From Anaeromyxobacter soli (GTDB taxonomy: Bacteria; Myxococcota; Myxococcia; Myxococcales; Anaeromyxobacteraceae), in contig NZ_JAKZLF010000005.1 of the NCBI RefSeq assembly GCF_022808855.1, positions 87,487-151,486 of the forward strand: 64,000 nt of DNA, written 5' to 3'. This document shows positions 1-9,208 of this stretch, one piece after another. The translations under genes and the position numbers were made by a program. The notes below the pieces were generated by a model that was not told the origin of the DNA, ran no database searches, and saw only the letters and a list, made by a program, of their open reading frames with translations. Each line of letters opens with the position of its first letter. The stretch's first letter is position 1.

Positions 1-14
1 TGCCGGCGGGGTGT

Positions 15-51
15 GGGGCCCGCGGGCCCCGCGCGGGGGGGGGGCCCGCGC
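15..51. terminator. GC-rich palindromes downstream of the PfkB gene
   Basis: A perfect palindrome, GGGGCCC-GC-GGGCCCC (15-30), is followed by a second inverted repeat, GCGCGGG...CCCGCGC (31-51), that contains a run of ten G. They lie just past the stop of the minus-strand PfkB-family gene ending at 78. No T-run follows, so a terminator or processing hairpin is only a guess. Confidence 0.35.
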
Positions 52-77
52 GGCCGATTCCGTCTCGACGACGTCCC

Positions 78-914
78 TCAGCGCGGATCCTCGAGCGGGA
101 GCTGCCCCGTCCGCGGATCGAGCCCACCCAGCACCGCCGCGCCGTGGAGCCCCGCGCGCCGGCAGGCCTCCGCGAGCGGCACGCCCGCGGCGAGGAAGAA
201 CGTCAGCGCCGCGGCGAAGCTGTCCCCCGCCCCGTACGCGCCCCCGCCCCGCGGCGGCGAGGGCGGCGCCTCGAAGAGCTCGAACCCCTCCTCCGTCTCG
301 ATGCGGCCCCCGCGCGCGCCGTCGGTGAGCACGAGCGCCACGGGCGGCACCGCGTGGTCCGCGCGCCGGCTCGCCTCCCGCGGATCGCGGACGCTGCCGA
401 CCACCGCGTCCGCGCGCACGCCCGAGGCGGCGAGCGCGGGCCGGCGCCGGGCGGCGACGACGAGCACCCGCGCGGCGCGCGCGGCCCGGAGGGCCGCGGG
501 GTCCTGCGCCGTGAAGTAGGCGGCGTCGAAGCCCGCCAGCGCGCCCCACGGCAGCGGGTCCTCGGCGCGGGGATGCAGGGGCTCGCCCACCACCAGGATG
601 GTGCGCTCGCCGGCCGGATCGACCATCGCGATCGCGCGGGTGTGCGGCTCGGCCCGGCGGACCGCGTGGACGTGCGCGCCGCTCGCCGCGAGCTCGGCCG
701 CGACGGCGTCACCCGCGGCGTCGTCGCCGATCGCCGTGAAGAGGTGCAGCTCCGCGGGGCTCCGCACGAGCTGCCAGAACGCGACCCCGCCTCCGCCCCC
801 CGGGAACCAGCGCGGTCCGTCGAGGTGGACGATGTCGCCCGCCGCCGGGACGGCGGGGACACGGCCGATGGTGACGTGCTCGACGTGCCCGATGACGGCG
901 ATCCGGAGGCTCAC
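78..914 (-). CDS. PfkB-family carbohydrate kinase
   Basis: Ribokinase/PfkB-superfamily sugar or nucleoside kinase of 278 residues, cytoplasmic. The N-terminus (IAVIGHVEHVTIGRVP) forms the usual first strand and substrate-binding start, followed by a Gly-rich FPGGGGG segment. Near the C-terminus GAYGAGDSFAAAL is the PfkB signature with the catalytic Asp in GAGD. The protein is slightly shorter than typical ribokinases (about 300), and its mid-region is too divergent to name a sugar. The start is a GTG 48 nt after the stop of the helicase gene upstream on the same strand, so the two may be co-transcribed. A second, distant PfkB protein lies at 51157-52023. The substrate is unknown. Confidence 0.85.
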   Translation of the reverse strand: MSLRIAVIGHVEHVTIGRVPAVPAAGDIVHLDGPRWFPGGGGGVAFWQLVRSPAELHLFTAIGDDAAGDAVAAELAASGAHVHAVRRAEPHTRAIAMVDPAGERTILVVGEPLHPRAEDPLPWGALAGFDAAYFTAQDPAALRAARAARVLVVAARRRPALAASGVRADAVVGSVRDPREASRRADHAVPPVALVLTDGARGGRIETEEGFELFEAPPSPPRGGGAYGAGDSFAAALTFFLAAGVPLAEACRRAGLHGAAVLGGLDPRTGQLPLEDPR

Positions 915-962
915 GCGGGCGGTTGTAGCGCGGAGGGGGCGGCCCGCGCACCGGTCCCTTCC

Positions 963-2720
963 TCAGCGCGGCCCGCGCCGCTTCGCGCCCGGCGCGCTCC
1001 GCCGGGGCGGGGCGGCTTCCCGCGCGCGCTCGTAGCGGCGCGGGACCTCCGCGCCGTGGGGCCGCGCCGCGTGCCTCGGCTCCCCCGCGCGCGCGGGTGG
1101 GCCCAGCGGCTCGATCCGCGCGTCGGGCATGCGCGGGTCCGGCCGCCGCGCGGCGCTGAGGAACCGCTCGGCGGAGGCGGCGGCGACCTCGAAGCGCGTC
1201 TCCTCGGCCTGGATGACGATCTTGCCGATGTCGTCGCGGGTCACGCCGCCCCGCCGGCAGAGGAGCGGCAGGATCCAGCGCGGGTCCGCCTGCCGCGAGC
1301 GGCCGAGGGAGAGCCGGAACCAGCGCGCGTCCTTGGGCGGCCCGGCGCGGGGCGCGCGACGCTCACCGGCGCGGGCCGGCGCCTCGCGCGCGGCGCGGGC
1401 CGTCTCGGGCAGCTCCTCCGGCGCGGGCAGGCGCGCCCGGTCCCGCCGCACGAGCGCGACCGCCAGCTCGACGGCGGAGCGCGTCTCGACGAGCCGGCGC
1501 GCCGCGGCGAGGTCCTCCTCCGGCGCGTCGGCGGCGAGCGCGGCGACGTCCGCCCCGAGCCGCTCGGCGTCGCCCGCGCGGATCGCCTCCGCCGTCGGCA
1601 CCGCCGTCCACTCGGCGGCCACCCCCGCCTCGCGCAGCATCCGCTCGAGCCGATACCGCTCCGGCGGCGCCGCGAGCAGCACGGCCACGCCCTTGCGCCC
1701 GGCGCGGCCGGTCCGCCCGCTGCGGTGCTGGAGCGCCTCCGCGTCGCGGGGCAGGTCCGCGTGCAGCACGAGGGCGATGCCCGGCAGGTCGAGGCCGCGG
1801 GCGGCGACGTCGGTCGCGACGAGGACGCGCGCGCGGCCGTCCCGGAGCGACTTCAGGGCGCGCGTGCGCTCCGCCTGGGTGAGCTCGCCCGAGATGGCCA
1901 CCACCTCGAACCCCCGCTCGCCCAGGCCGGCCGCGGTGTGCTGGACGGCCTCGCGCGTCGCGCGGAAGACGAGCGCGCTCGGCGGGTCGGCCTCGCGCAG
2001 GACGTTCACGATCGCGTGCTCGCGCTCGCGCGCCGCGACGAGGTGCGCGCGGTAGGCGATGTCGGCGTGCGCCTCGCCCGCGGGCGTCGCGGCCACGCGC
2101 GCGGGCTCGCGCGTGTAGCGCTTCGCGAGCTCGACGATGGGGCGCGGCAGCGTGGCCGAGAAGAGCACGGTGCGCCGGTCGGGCGGCGCCGCCCCGAGCA
2201 GCTTCTCGAGCTCCTCGCGGAAGCCCATGTCGAGCATCTCGTCCGCCTCGTCGAGGACGAGGGCGCGCACGGCGGAGAGATCGAGCGCGCCGCGCTCGAG
2301 GTGGTCGACGAGCCGGCCGGGCGTCCCGACGACGACGTGCACCCCGTCGGCGAGCGCGCGCGCCTCGCGCCGCGGGTCCATGCCGCCGACGCACGACGCC
2401 ACGCGCCCGCCCGCGTCCGCGAACAGCCAGGCGAGCTCGCGCTGCACCTGGATCGCGAGCTCGCGCGTCGGCGCGACGACCAGCGCGCCCGGCGCCCCCG
2501 CCTCGCCGAACGTCCCGGCGTCCTCGAGGAGCGTCTCTGCGAGGGCGAGGCCGAAGGCGATGGTCTTGCCCGAGCCGGTGCGCGACGAGACGAGCAGATC
2601 GCGGCCGCGGTGCGCGGCGTCGAGGACGGCGGCCTGGACCGGCGTCGGCTCGGCGTAGCCGCGGCGGTCGAGGGCGGGGAGGAGCGCGGGGTGGGCCCCG
2701 ATGGAGCTGAAGGTGTTCAC
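963..2720 (-). CDS. DEAD-box RNA helicase with DbpA-type C-terminus
   Basis: ATP-dependent RNA helicase of 585 residues (GTG start) acting in ribosome assembly or RNA remodelling. All core motifs are visible: Q motif (GYAEPTPVQ), Walker A (SRTGSGKT), Ia (PTRELAIQV), Ib (GTPGRL), DEAD (LDEADEMLDMGF), SAT, V (ATDVAARGLD) and VI (HRSGRTGRAG). After the core there is a charged region, then a segment around residues 460-530 (FRLSLGRSRQADPRWILPLL, GDIGKIVIQ-like, RFEVA) that resembles the DbpA RNA-binding domain, which recognises 23S rRNA hairpin 92. The tail is basic and Pro/Arg-rich. It is divergent from the cytochrome gene at 2858. I infer a DbpA/CsdA-like role and do not assign a symbol. Confidence 0.93.
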   Translation of the reverse strand: MNTFSSIGAHPALLPALDRRGYAEPTPVQAAVLDAAHRGRDLLVSSRTGSGKTIAFGLALAETLLEDAGTFGEAGAPGALVVAPTRELAIQVQRELAWLFADAGGRVASCVGGMDPRREARALADGVHVVVGTPGRLVDHLERGALDLSAVRALVLDEADEMLDMGFREELEKLLGAAPPDRRTVLFSATLPRPIVELAKRYTREPARVAATPAGEAHADIAYRAHLVAAREREHAIVNVLREADPPSALVFRATREAVQHTAAGLGERGFEVVAISGELTQAERTRALKSLRDGRARVLVATDVAARGLDLPGIALVLHADLPRDAEALQHRSGRTGRAGRKGVAVLLAAPPERYRLERMLREAGVAAEWTAVPTAEAIRAGDAERLGADVAALAADAPEEDLAAARRLVETRSAVELAVALVRRDRARLPAPEELPETARAAREAPARAGERRAPRAGPPKDARWFRLSLGRSRQADPRWILPLLCRRGGVTRDDIGKIVIQAEETRFEVAAASAERFLSAARRPDPRMPDARIEPLGPPARAGEPRHAARPHGAEVPRRYERAREAAPPRRSAPGAKRRGPR

Positions 2721-2750
2721 GGGCTACGTTCTAACCCCGACGCGCGGCCG

Positions 2751-2793
2751 TTAGGCATTTCTTAGGAAGCGCGGAGGGATCATTTAGGAAGCG
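2751..2793. promoter_or_regulatory. Phased TTAGG repeats between divergent genes
   Basis: TTAGG occurs at 2751, 2762 and 2784, and the last two copies extend to an identical TTAGGAAGCG. The start-to-start spacings of 11 and 22 bp place all three on the same face of the helix. The site lies between the helicase start (2720, minus) and the cytochrome start (2858, plus), so it could be a regulator-binding array for either gene. No known consensus is recognised. Confidence 0.35.
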
Positions 2794-2857
2794 GGCGCCC
2801 CTGCCCCCAGGCACATTGCGCACGCACGGCGCGGCGGGCCGCCGGAGCGGAGGCGCG

Positions 2858-4024
2858 ATGCGGGGGACCGGACGGGCGAGGCTTCGCGGCGGCTCCCGGC
2901 GGCGCCTCACCGCGCTGGCGGCGGCCGCCGTCCTCGCCGGCGCCCTCCTCCTCCTCGGCGCCGCCGTGAGCGCCTCCGCCCCGGCGCTCGACCCGGCGGG
3001 GACGGAGGAGACCTCCGTCGCGAAGGCGCCCCCCCGGCTCGCCGACACCGGGCTCTACGCGGACGCCGCGACGCGCCGGATCGACCCCGCGGTGCTCCCC
3101 TATACGCCGCAGTATCCGCTGTGGTCGGACGGCGCGACGAAGCGGCGCTGGATCCGCCTGCCGCCCGGCTCCGCGATCGACGCCACCGATCCGGACGCGT
3201 GGGTCTTCCCGATCGGCACGCGGCTCTGGAAGGAGTTCAGCTTCGGCCGGCGGATCGAGACGCGCTACCTGGAGCGGGTGGCCGACGGCTCGTGGATCTT
3301 CGCGGCCTACGTCTGGACGGACGACGGCGCCGACGCGGTGCTCGCGCCCGAGCGCGGGATCCGCGGCGCGGCCGAGAGCCGCCCGGGGGTCCCTCACGAC
3401 ATCCCGTCCGTCTACGACTGCCGCGCCTGCCACGAGGGCGGCCCCACGCCGGTGCTCGGGTTCTCCGCGCTGCAGCTCTCTCCGGATCGCGACCCGCTCG
3501 CCGCGCACGCGGAGCGGCCCGGCGCGGGGGACGTGGACCTGCCCGCGCTCGTCGCGCGCGGGCTCCTCCGCGGGCTGCCCGAGGCGCTCCTCCGCCGGCC
3601 CCCGCGGATCGCGGCGCAGACGCCGGTCGCGCGCGCCGCTCTCGGCTACCTGCACGCGAACTGCGGCATCTGCCACGACGCCCGCGGGCCGCTCGCGACC
3701 CTGGGGCTCTCGCTCGCGCAGCGCGTCGGGCCAGGCGCTCGGCAGGACGCGGCCCTCGCGACCGCGGTCGGCGTGGCGAGCCGCTTCCGCCCGGCCGGCA
3801 CCCCCGAGGGCGACGTCCCGTCGCGGATCCGCCCCGGCGATCCGGACCGGAGCGTCCTCCTCGCGCGCATGGCCTCGCGCGACCCGCTGCTCCAGATGCC
3901 GCCGCTCGGGACCCACGCCGTGGACGGCGCCGCCGTCGCGCTCGTCTCCAGGTTCATCCGCGAGCTCCGGCCCGGCCCCGCCGCCCTCTCTCGCAGCACC
4001 CCACGCCAGGAGGAAGCCCGATGA
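2858..4024 (+). CDS. Secreted diheme c-type cytochrome (SO2930-like)
   Basis: Exported protein of 388 residues with two haem c motifs, CRACH and CGICH. The Arg-rich start and the hydrophobic stretch [20 protein letters not shown] form a signal peptide. The N-terminal half (LADTGLYAD..., [31 protein letters not shown]) resembles the SO2930-type diheme cytochrome family. The C-terminal half ends in an MPPLGT segment, which may supply a Met ligand. The ATG at 2858 is preferred over an upstream in-frame start because GGAGG (2849-2853) precedes it. It overlaps the next cytochrome gene by four bases (ATGA), so the two are translationally coupled. Probable periplasmic electron-transfer function; the partner is unknown. 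Confidence 0.85.
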   Translation: MRGTGRARLRGGSRRRLTALAAAAVLAGALLLLGAAVSASAPALDPAGTEETSVAKAPPRLADTGLYADAATRRIDPAVLPYTPQYPLWSDGATKRRWIRLPPGSAIDATDPDAWVFPIGTRLWKEFSFGRRIETRYLERVADGSWIFAAYVWTDDGADAVLAPERGIRGAAESRPGVPHDIPSVYDCRACHEGGPTPVLGFSALQLSPDRDPLAAHAERPGAGDVDLPALVARGLLRGLPEALLRRPPRIAAQTPVARAALGYLHANCGICHDARGPLATLGLSLAQRVGPGARQDAALATAVGVASRFRPAGTPEGDVPSRIRPGDPDRSVLLARMASRDPLLQMPPLGTHAVDGAAVALVSRFIRELRPGPAALSRSTPRQEEAR

Positions 4025-4596
4025 AGAAGCGCATCGTCCCCGTCGCCCTCGGCGGCGCCGCCCTGCTCGCCGCGCTCGCGCTCACCCGCGTGAGCGCGGA
4101 CGCGGGGGGCGACGTGGCCCGCGGCAAGTACCTCGTCACCGCCAGCGGCTGCAACGACTGTCACACTCCGTGGAAGCCCGGGAAGAGCGGCGCCCCCGAG
4201 CCGGACATGACGCGGATGCTCTCGGGGCACCCCGAGCAGCTGACGATGCCCGCCGCCCCGGCGCTGCCGCAGGGGCCCTGGATGATCACCGGGGCCGGGT
4301 CCATGACGGCCTGGTCGGGCCCGTGGGGCGTGAGCTTCGCGGCGAACCTGACGCCGGACGCGGAGACCGGGCTCGGCAAGTGGACGGAGAAGGAGTTCGT
4401 CGACGCCATGCGCTCCGGCCGGCACATGGGCAGGGGGCGGCCGATCCTCCCGCCGATGCCCTGGCAGAACGCCGCCACCCTGACCGACGCCGACCTGCGC
4501 GCGATGTTCGCCTACCTGCGCTCCATCCCGGCCATCAAGAACCGGGTGCCGGAGCCGCGCCCGCCCGAGCTCGCCACCGCCAAGCCGGCGCGGTGA
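4021..4596 (+). CDS. Secreted monoheme cytochrome c
   Basis: Periplasmic class I-type cytochrome c of 191 residues. MKKR plus a hydrophobic core forms the signal peptide. One haem motif (CNDCH) follows the typical GKYLVTASG segment. Later, LPPMPWQNAATLTDADLRAMFAYLRSIP is the usual C-terminal Met-ligand loop and helix of cytochrome c domains that serve alcohol or aldehyde dehydrogenases or oxidases. The start overlaps the preceding diheme cytochrome stop by four bases, so both proteins are probably made in fixed ratio and may form one electron-transfer chain. Confidence 0.9.
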   Translation: MKKRIVPVALGGAALLAALALTRVSADAGGDVARGKYLVTASGCNDCHTPWKPGKSGAPEPDMTRMLSGHPEQLTMPAAPALPQGPWMITGAGSMTAWSGPWGVSFAANLTPDAETGLGKWTEKEFVDAMRSGRHMGRGRPILPPMPWQNAATLTDADLRAMFAYLRSIPAIKNRVPEPRPPELATAKPAR

Positions 4597-4632
4597 CGCC
4601 CGATGCGCTCGGCCGCCTCGCGCGCGGGCACC

Positions 4633-5997
4633 TCACCCGCACTCCTTCTCGAGGAGCGAGACCGCGCAGTCGAGCTCGAGCGCGAACCGGCCGCGCCGCA
4701 CCGGCACGAGCCGGACCTCCGGACACTTCTCCTGGAGACGCCGGCGCAGCAGGATGAGCCGGCTCTCCAGGTTGTCCTTCACGGCCGGCAGGCCGAGGGC
4801 GGGGTCGAGCCGGAGCTCGCGGTTCGTGAACTCGGTACGCCCCTCCCGCCGGTGCTGCCCGAGCAGCTTCCACAGGATCCGGCCGGGCACGTTGCGGATG
4901 AGGTACTCCCCGTCGACGAAGACGCAGTCGTCGTTGCGGTAGTAGCAGAACACGCGCCTGCGCTCGGGGGCCGGGGCGAGCCGGGGCGCAGGGAACGGCC
5001 CCGTCCCCTCTCCTGCCGGCCGCAGGCGATCCATCCCCATCGCGATCTGGTTCCCCACGATCCCGAGGAAGGCCTCGTCCCAGTCGTCGAAGCAGAGCGG
5101 ATCGCGGCTCTCGAACGCGAGCACGCCGACGAGCCGGTCCCTCACGAGCAGCGGGAGCGCGAGCTGCGCCTGGGCGTCGGGGAGGCCGGGGAGCGGGACC
5201 TCCGGCGGGAGCGTTCCGCCCCCGGCCGCCTCGAGGCGCTCGCGCACCGCGCGCCCGTAGCGCAGCTCCGCCCCGACCCCCGCGACGCGGAGCATCCGCC
5301 GCCGCTGCGCCACGCAGCCGATGATCCCGGCCCCGATCCGGGCCCTCGCGCCGAGGGCCGCCTCGCCGTAGCCGTGGCTCGCGATCGCGACGAGCTCCGC
5401 CCCGCCCGCGGGGACGAGCACCATCGCGTGCGAGAACCCGAACAGCGCGTCGAGCGCCTCGAGCGCCCCCGCGAGCAGCGCCGGGAGGTCCGGGGCGCGC
5501 GCGATCCGGTCGGAGACGACCTGCAGCCCGCGTATCTCCGTGAGCGGCCCCGCCGGCAGCGGCGGCGCGGCCTCCTCGAGGGCGGGATCGGCCGGGAGGA
5601 GGAGCCCCTCCACCCGCTCCACCGAGAGCACCTCGTAGACGTCGGCGGAGCGCAGCGCGAAGACGCCGGTCATGCCGGTGTGCGAGGCGATCACCTGGAT
5701 GCGCAGGGCCATCGTGTCGAACAGCGGCCCCTCGGTCTCCGCGTGCTCGAAGCGCAGGCGCAGCCGGTAGGCCTCGAAGGTGAGCGGGTGGTAGAGCAGC
5801 ACGGAGGCGAGCGGGTTCTCCTCGACGTTGCGCCGCGTCTTGTTGAAGAACTGGCAGGAGAGCGCGACGCGCCGGGGGTCGACGTACTGGACCTGCGACA
5901 GGTACGTGACGTTCGGCTCGCCGTCGCGGCCGCAGGTCGCGATCTGGGCCGGCACGATGCCCGGGAAGCACGGGCCGAGCTCCTCGAGGCGGATCAT
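4633..5997 (-). CDS. PPOX-fold / GAF / winged-helix protein, putative sensor-regulator
   Basis: A protein of 454 residues with an unusual architecture. Residues 1-150 (PCFPGIVPAQIATCGRDGEPNVTYLSQV, FNKTRRNVEENP) look like a pyridoxamine-5'-phosphate-oxidase fold that may bind flavin or another cofactor. Residues about 175-325 (FSHAMVLVP, GIIGCVAQRRRMLRV, LALPLLVRDRLVGVLAFES) are a GAF domain. The C-terminal ~110 residues (VDGEYLIRNVPGRILWKLL, EFTNRELR, DNLESRLILLRRRL) resemble an OmpR-type winged helix. The start is placed at 5997, where ATGA overlaps the upstream PPOX gene, so the two form a coupled pair. A redox- or ligand-responsive DNA-binding protein is inferred; no target is visible. 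Confidence 0.75.
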   Translation of the reverse strand: MIRLEELGPCFPGIVPAQIATCGRDGEPNVTYLSQVQYVDPRRVALSCQFFNKTRRNVEENPLASVLLYHPLTFEAYRLRLRFEHAETEGPLFDTMALRIQVIASHTGMTGVFALRSADVYEVLSVERVEGLLLPADPALEEAAPPLPAGPLTEIRGLQVVSDRIARAPDLPALLAGALEALDALFGFSHAMVLVPAGGAELVAIASHGYGEAALGARARIGAGIIGCVAQRRRMLRVAGVGAELRYGRAVRERLEAAGGGTLPPEVPLPGLPDAQAQLALPLLVRDRLVGVLAFESRDPLCFDDWDEAFLGIVGNQIAMGMDRLRPAGEGTGPFPAPRLAPAPERRRVFCYYRNDDCVFVDGEYLIRNVPGRILWKLLGQHRREGRTEFTNRELRLDPALGLPAVKDNLESRLILLRRRLQEKCPEVRLVPVRRGRFALELDCAVSLLEKECG

Positions 5998-6473
5998 GGC
6001 GCGCGCCCCGCGACGTCGACGAGCGGGGCGCCCGCGTCGGGCCCGGGCGTCTGCACGAACACGCCCTCCACGCGGACGCGCACCGCGTGGCACGGCCAGT
6101 GCGCGAGCCGGAGCGTGGCGCGCGCGGGGATCCCGATGACGCCCCACGCGTCGGCCAGCGCGTCGAGGTACCGCTCCACCCTCTCGCGCTCGTCCGCGCC
6201 CGCCTCGCCGACCTCGACGGCGCGGCCCTTCACCTGCACCGAGCGATGGTCCGCGGCGCGCGAGAAGCAGACCGCGATCCTGCCGTTGTCGCGGAGGTTC
6301 GCGAGCGCCTCCCTGGAGGTCGCCGCGGGCAGGAACACCGTGAGCTCGGCGCCGCCGCGCTCCACGCGCACGCCCATCGCGCGCAGGGCGTCCGGCGACA
6401 GCCGCGCGTCGCGCGTGGCGACGAGCACCGAGACCCCGGATTCGAGAAAGCCGGCGAGCTGCGCGGGGATCAC
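5994..6473 (-). CDS. Pyridoxamine-5'-phosphate-oxidase-family protein
   Basis: A small cytoplasmic PPOX-fold protein of 159 residues. It shows the split-barrel pattern of the family: VSVLVATRDARLSPDALRAMGVRV, ELTVFLPAATSREALANLRDNGRIAVCFSRAADHRSVQVKGRAVEV, then a C-terminal ARATLRLAHWPCHAVRVRVEGVFVQTPG. Such proteins bind FMN, F420 or haem; no residue here settles which. The last codon overlaps the start of the PPOX-GAF-winged-helix gene, which suggests that the two act together, perhaps as a stand-alone partner of the regulator's N-terminal domain. Confidence 0.8.
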   Translation of the reverse strand: MIPAQLAGFLESGVSVLVATRDARLSPDALRAMGVRVERGGAELTVFLPAATSREALANLRDNGRIAVCFSRAADHRSVQVKGRAVEVGEAGADERERVERYLDALADAWGVIGIPARATLRLAHWPCHAVRVRVEGVFVQTPGPDAGAPLVDVAGRAP

Positions 6474-6692
6474 CCAGACCTCCGACCTCGGATCCTAAAG
6501 GCCCACGTTCGCGCGCACCGCGCGCACCCGGCCCCGGAGACGGGTCCCGGGCGGGGTCCTGTGGCCCTTGCACTCCGAACGCGGGACGGGACGCGCCTCT
6601 CCGCGTCCCGTCTTCCTGCGGCTTCTCCCGGCCGAAGAGAGCCGCTACCGTGTCTCATCGCCCCGGTGCGACGACCGCCGGCGGAGGCGCGG

Positions 6693-8231
<1,539 letters not shown>

Positions 8232-8237
8232 CTTCCT

Positions 8238-9179
8238 TCACCGGTCCGAGACCTGCGGGGCCGCACGCGGCCGGCCCCGGCGCAGCGCGCGCGCCGCGAG
8301 CGGCAGCGCGAACCAGGTCCCGGCGAGGAGCGCGAACGTCGCCCCGGCGACCGCGACGGGAAGGCCCTGCGAGCCGGGTACGAGCCGGACGGTCACGACG
8401 CCGAGGTCGACGGCGAGGGCGACCGCGAGCGGCAGGATCGCCGCGACGACGAAGCGCGTCGCCACGCGATGGAACGCCTCCGTCTCCTCCCCGCGCTCGA
8501 CGATGCGGTGCCAGGCGGCGGGCGCGACGAGCAGGACGATGGTGAGGACCCCGAACCCCACCGCGCCGACGTGCGCCCATTGCGCCTCGCGCGGCAGCTC
8601 CCGGAACGCCCGCGTCATCATCACCGCGAGCTGGAACCCGAGCAGCGCCTGCGCGCCGGGGAGCACCATGCGCGCCTCGGTGAGCACGTGCCGGATCTTC
8701 TTCTCGACGCTCGAGTCGCTCACCTCCGTGCCCTCCTCCCGTGGCGGGCGTCTCCTGCGCGCGACGCCCGTCGCGGCGTACCAGGTCCCCACGGCGACGA
8801 GCGCCACCGCGGCGCCCGCGAGCACCGCGCCGAGCGCGCCGGCGACCGGCTGGAGCCCGATCGCCACGTCCCCGGAGAGCCCCAGCGCGAACGGCAGGAG
8901 CGCGAGCGACACCGCCCGCATCGTCAGGCGGTGGATCCCCTCGGTGTCCTCGCCGGCCTCCACGAGGCGGTGCCACGGCGAGGGCAGCACCACGAGCGCG
9001 AGCGCGAGGAGCAGCGTGACGAGCGTCGCGAGCTTCGAGGCCCTCGCCCACCCGGGCAGCTCCTCGAAGCCCGGCTCGAAGAACGCCCGGAGGTCGAACC
9101 CGATGAGCACCTGGAGCCCGAGGACCAGGATCCGCGCCTCGTCGAGCGCGTTCTGGACCTTGCTCGAGAGCTCCGCCAC
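8238..9179 (-). CDS. Tandem DUF6328-like integral membrane protein
   Basis: A protein of 313 residues built from two related halves. Each begins with an amphipathic SS.KVQNALDEAR / SSVEKKIRHVLTEAR helix, then LGLQVLIGF / PGAQALLGF, an LPSPWHRLVE / VAPAAWHRIVE motif and E(D/E)TE(G/A)(I/F)HR(L/V). Each half has four predicted membrane helices. This is the DUF6328 pattern, normally present once (about 150 residues). A GTG at 8723 opens the second half and has GGAGG upstream, so a separate second product is possible. The GTG start at 9179 has a poorly spaced ribosome site. It follows glcF by 29 bp and is probably the last gene of that operon. Function unknown. Confidence 0.75.
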   Translation of the reverse strand: MAELSSKVQNALDEARILVLGLQVLIGFDLRAFFEPGFEELPGWARASKLATLVTLLLALALVVLPSPWHRLVEAGEDTEGIHRLTMRAVSLALLPFALGLSGDVAIGLQPVAGALGAVLAGAAVALVAVGTWYAATGVARRRRPPREEGTEVSDSSVEKKIRHVLTEARMVLPGAQALLGFQLAVMMTRAFRELPREAQWAHVGAVGFGVLTIVLLVAPAAWHRIVERGEETEAFHRVATRFVVAAILPLAVALAVDLGVVTVRLVPGSQGLPVAVAGATFALLAGTWFALPLAARALRRGRPRAAPQVSDR

Positions 9180-9208
9180 CTCCGAACGCTGCGGCGCGCC
9201 GCCCGGCG

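Noticed and set aside
144-2765. A long plus-strand open frame opposite the PfkB and helicase genes
   Set aside because: Low-complexity Arg/Ala/Glu protein without domains; both genes on the other strand have complete family motifs.
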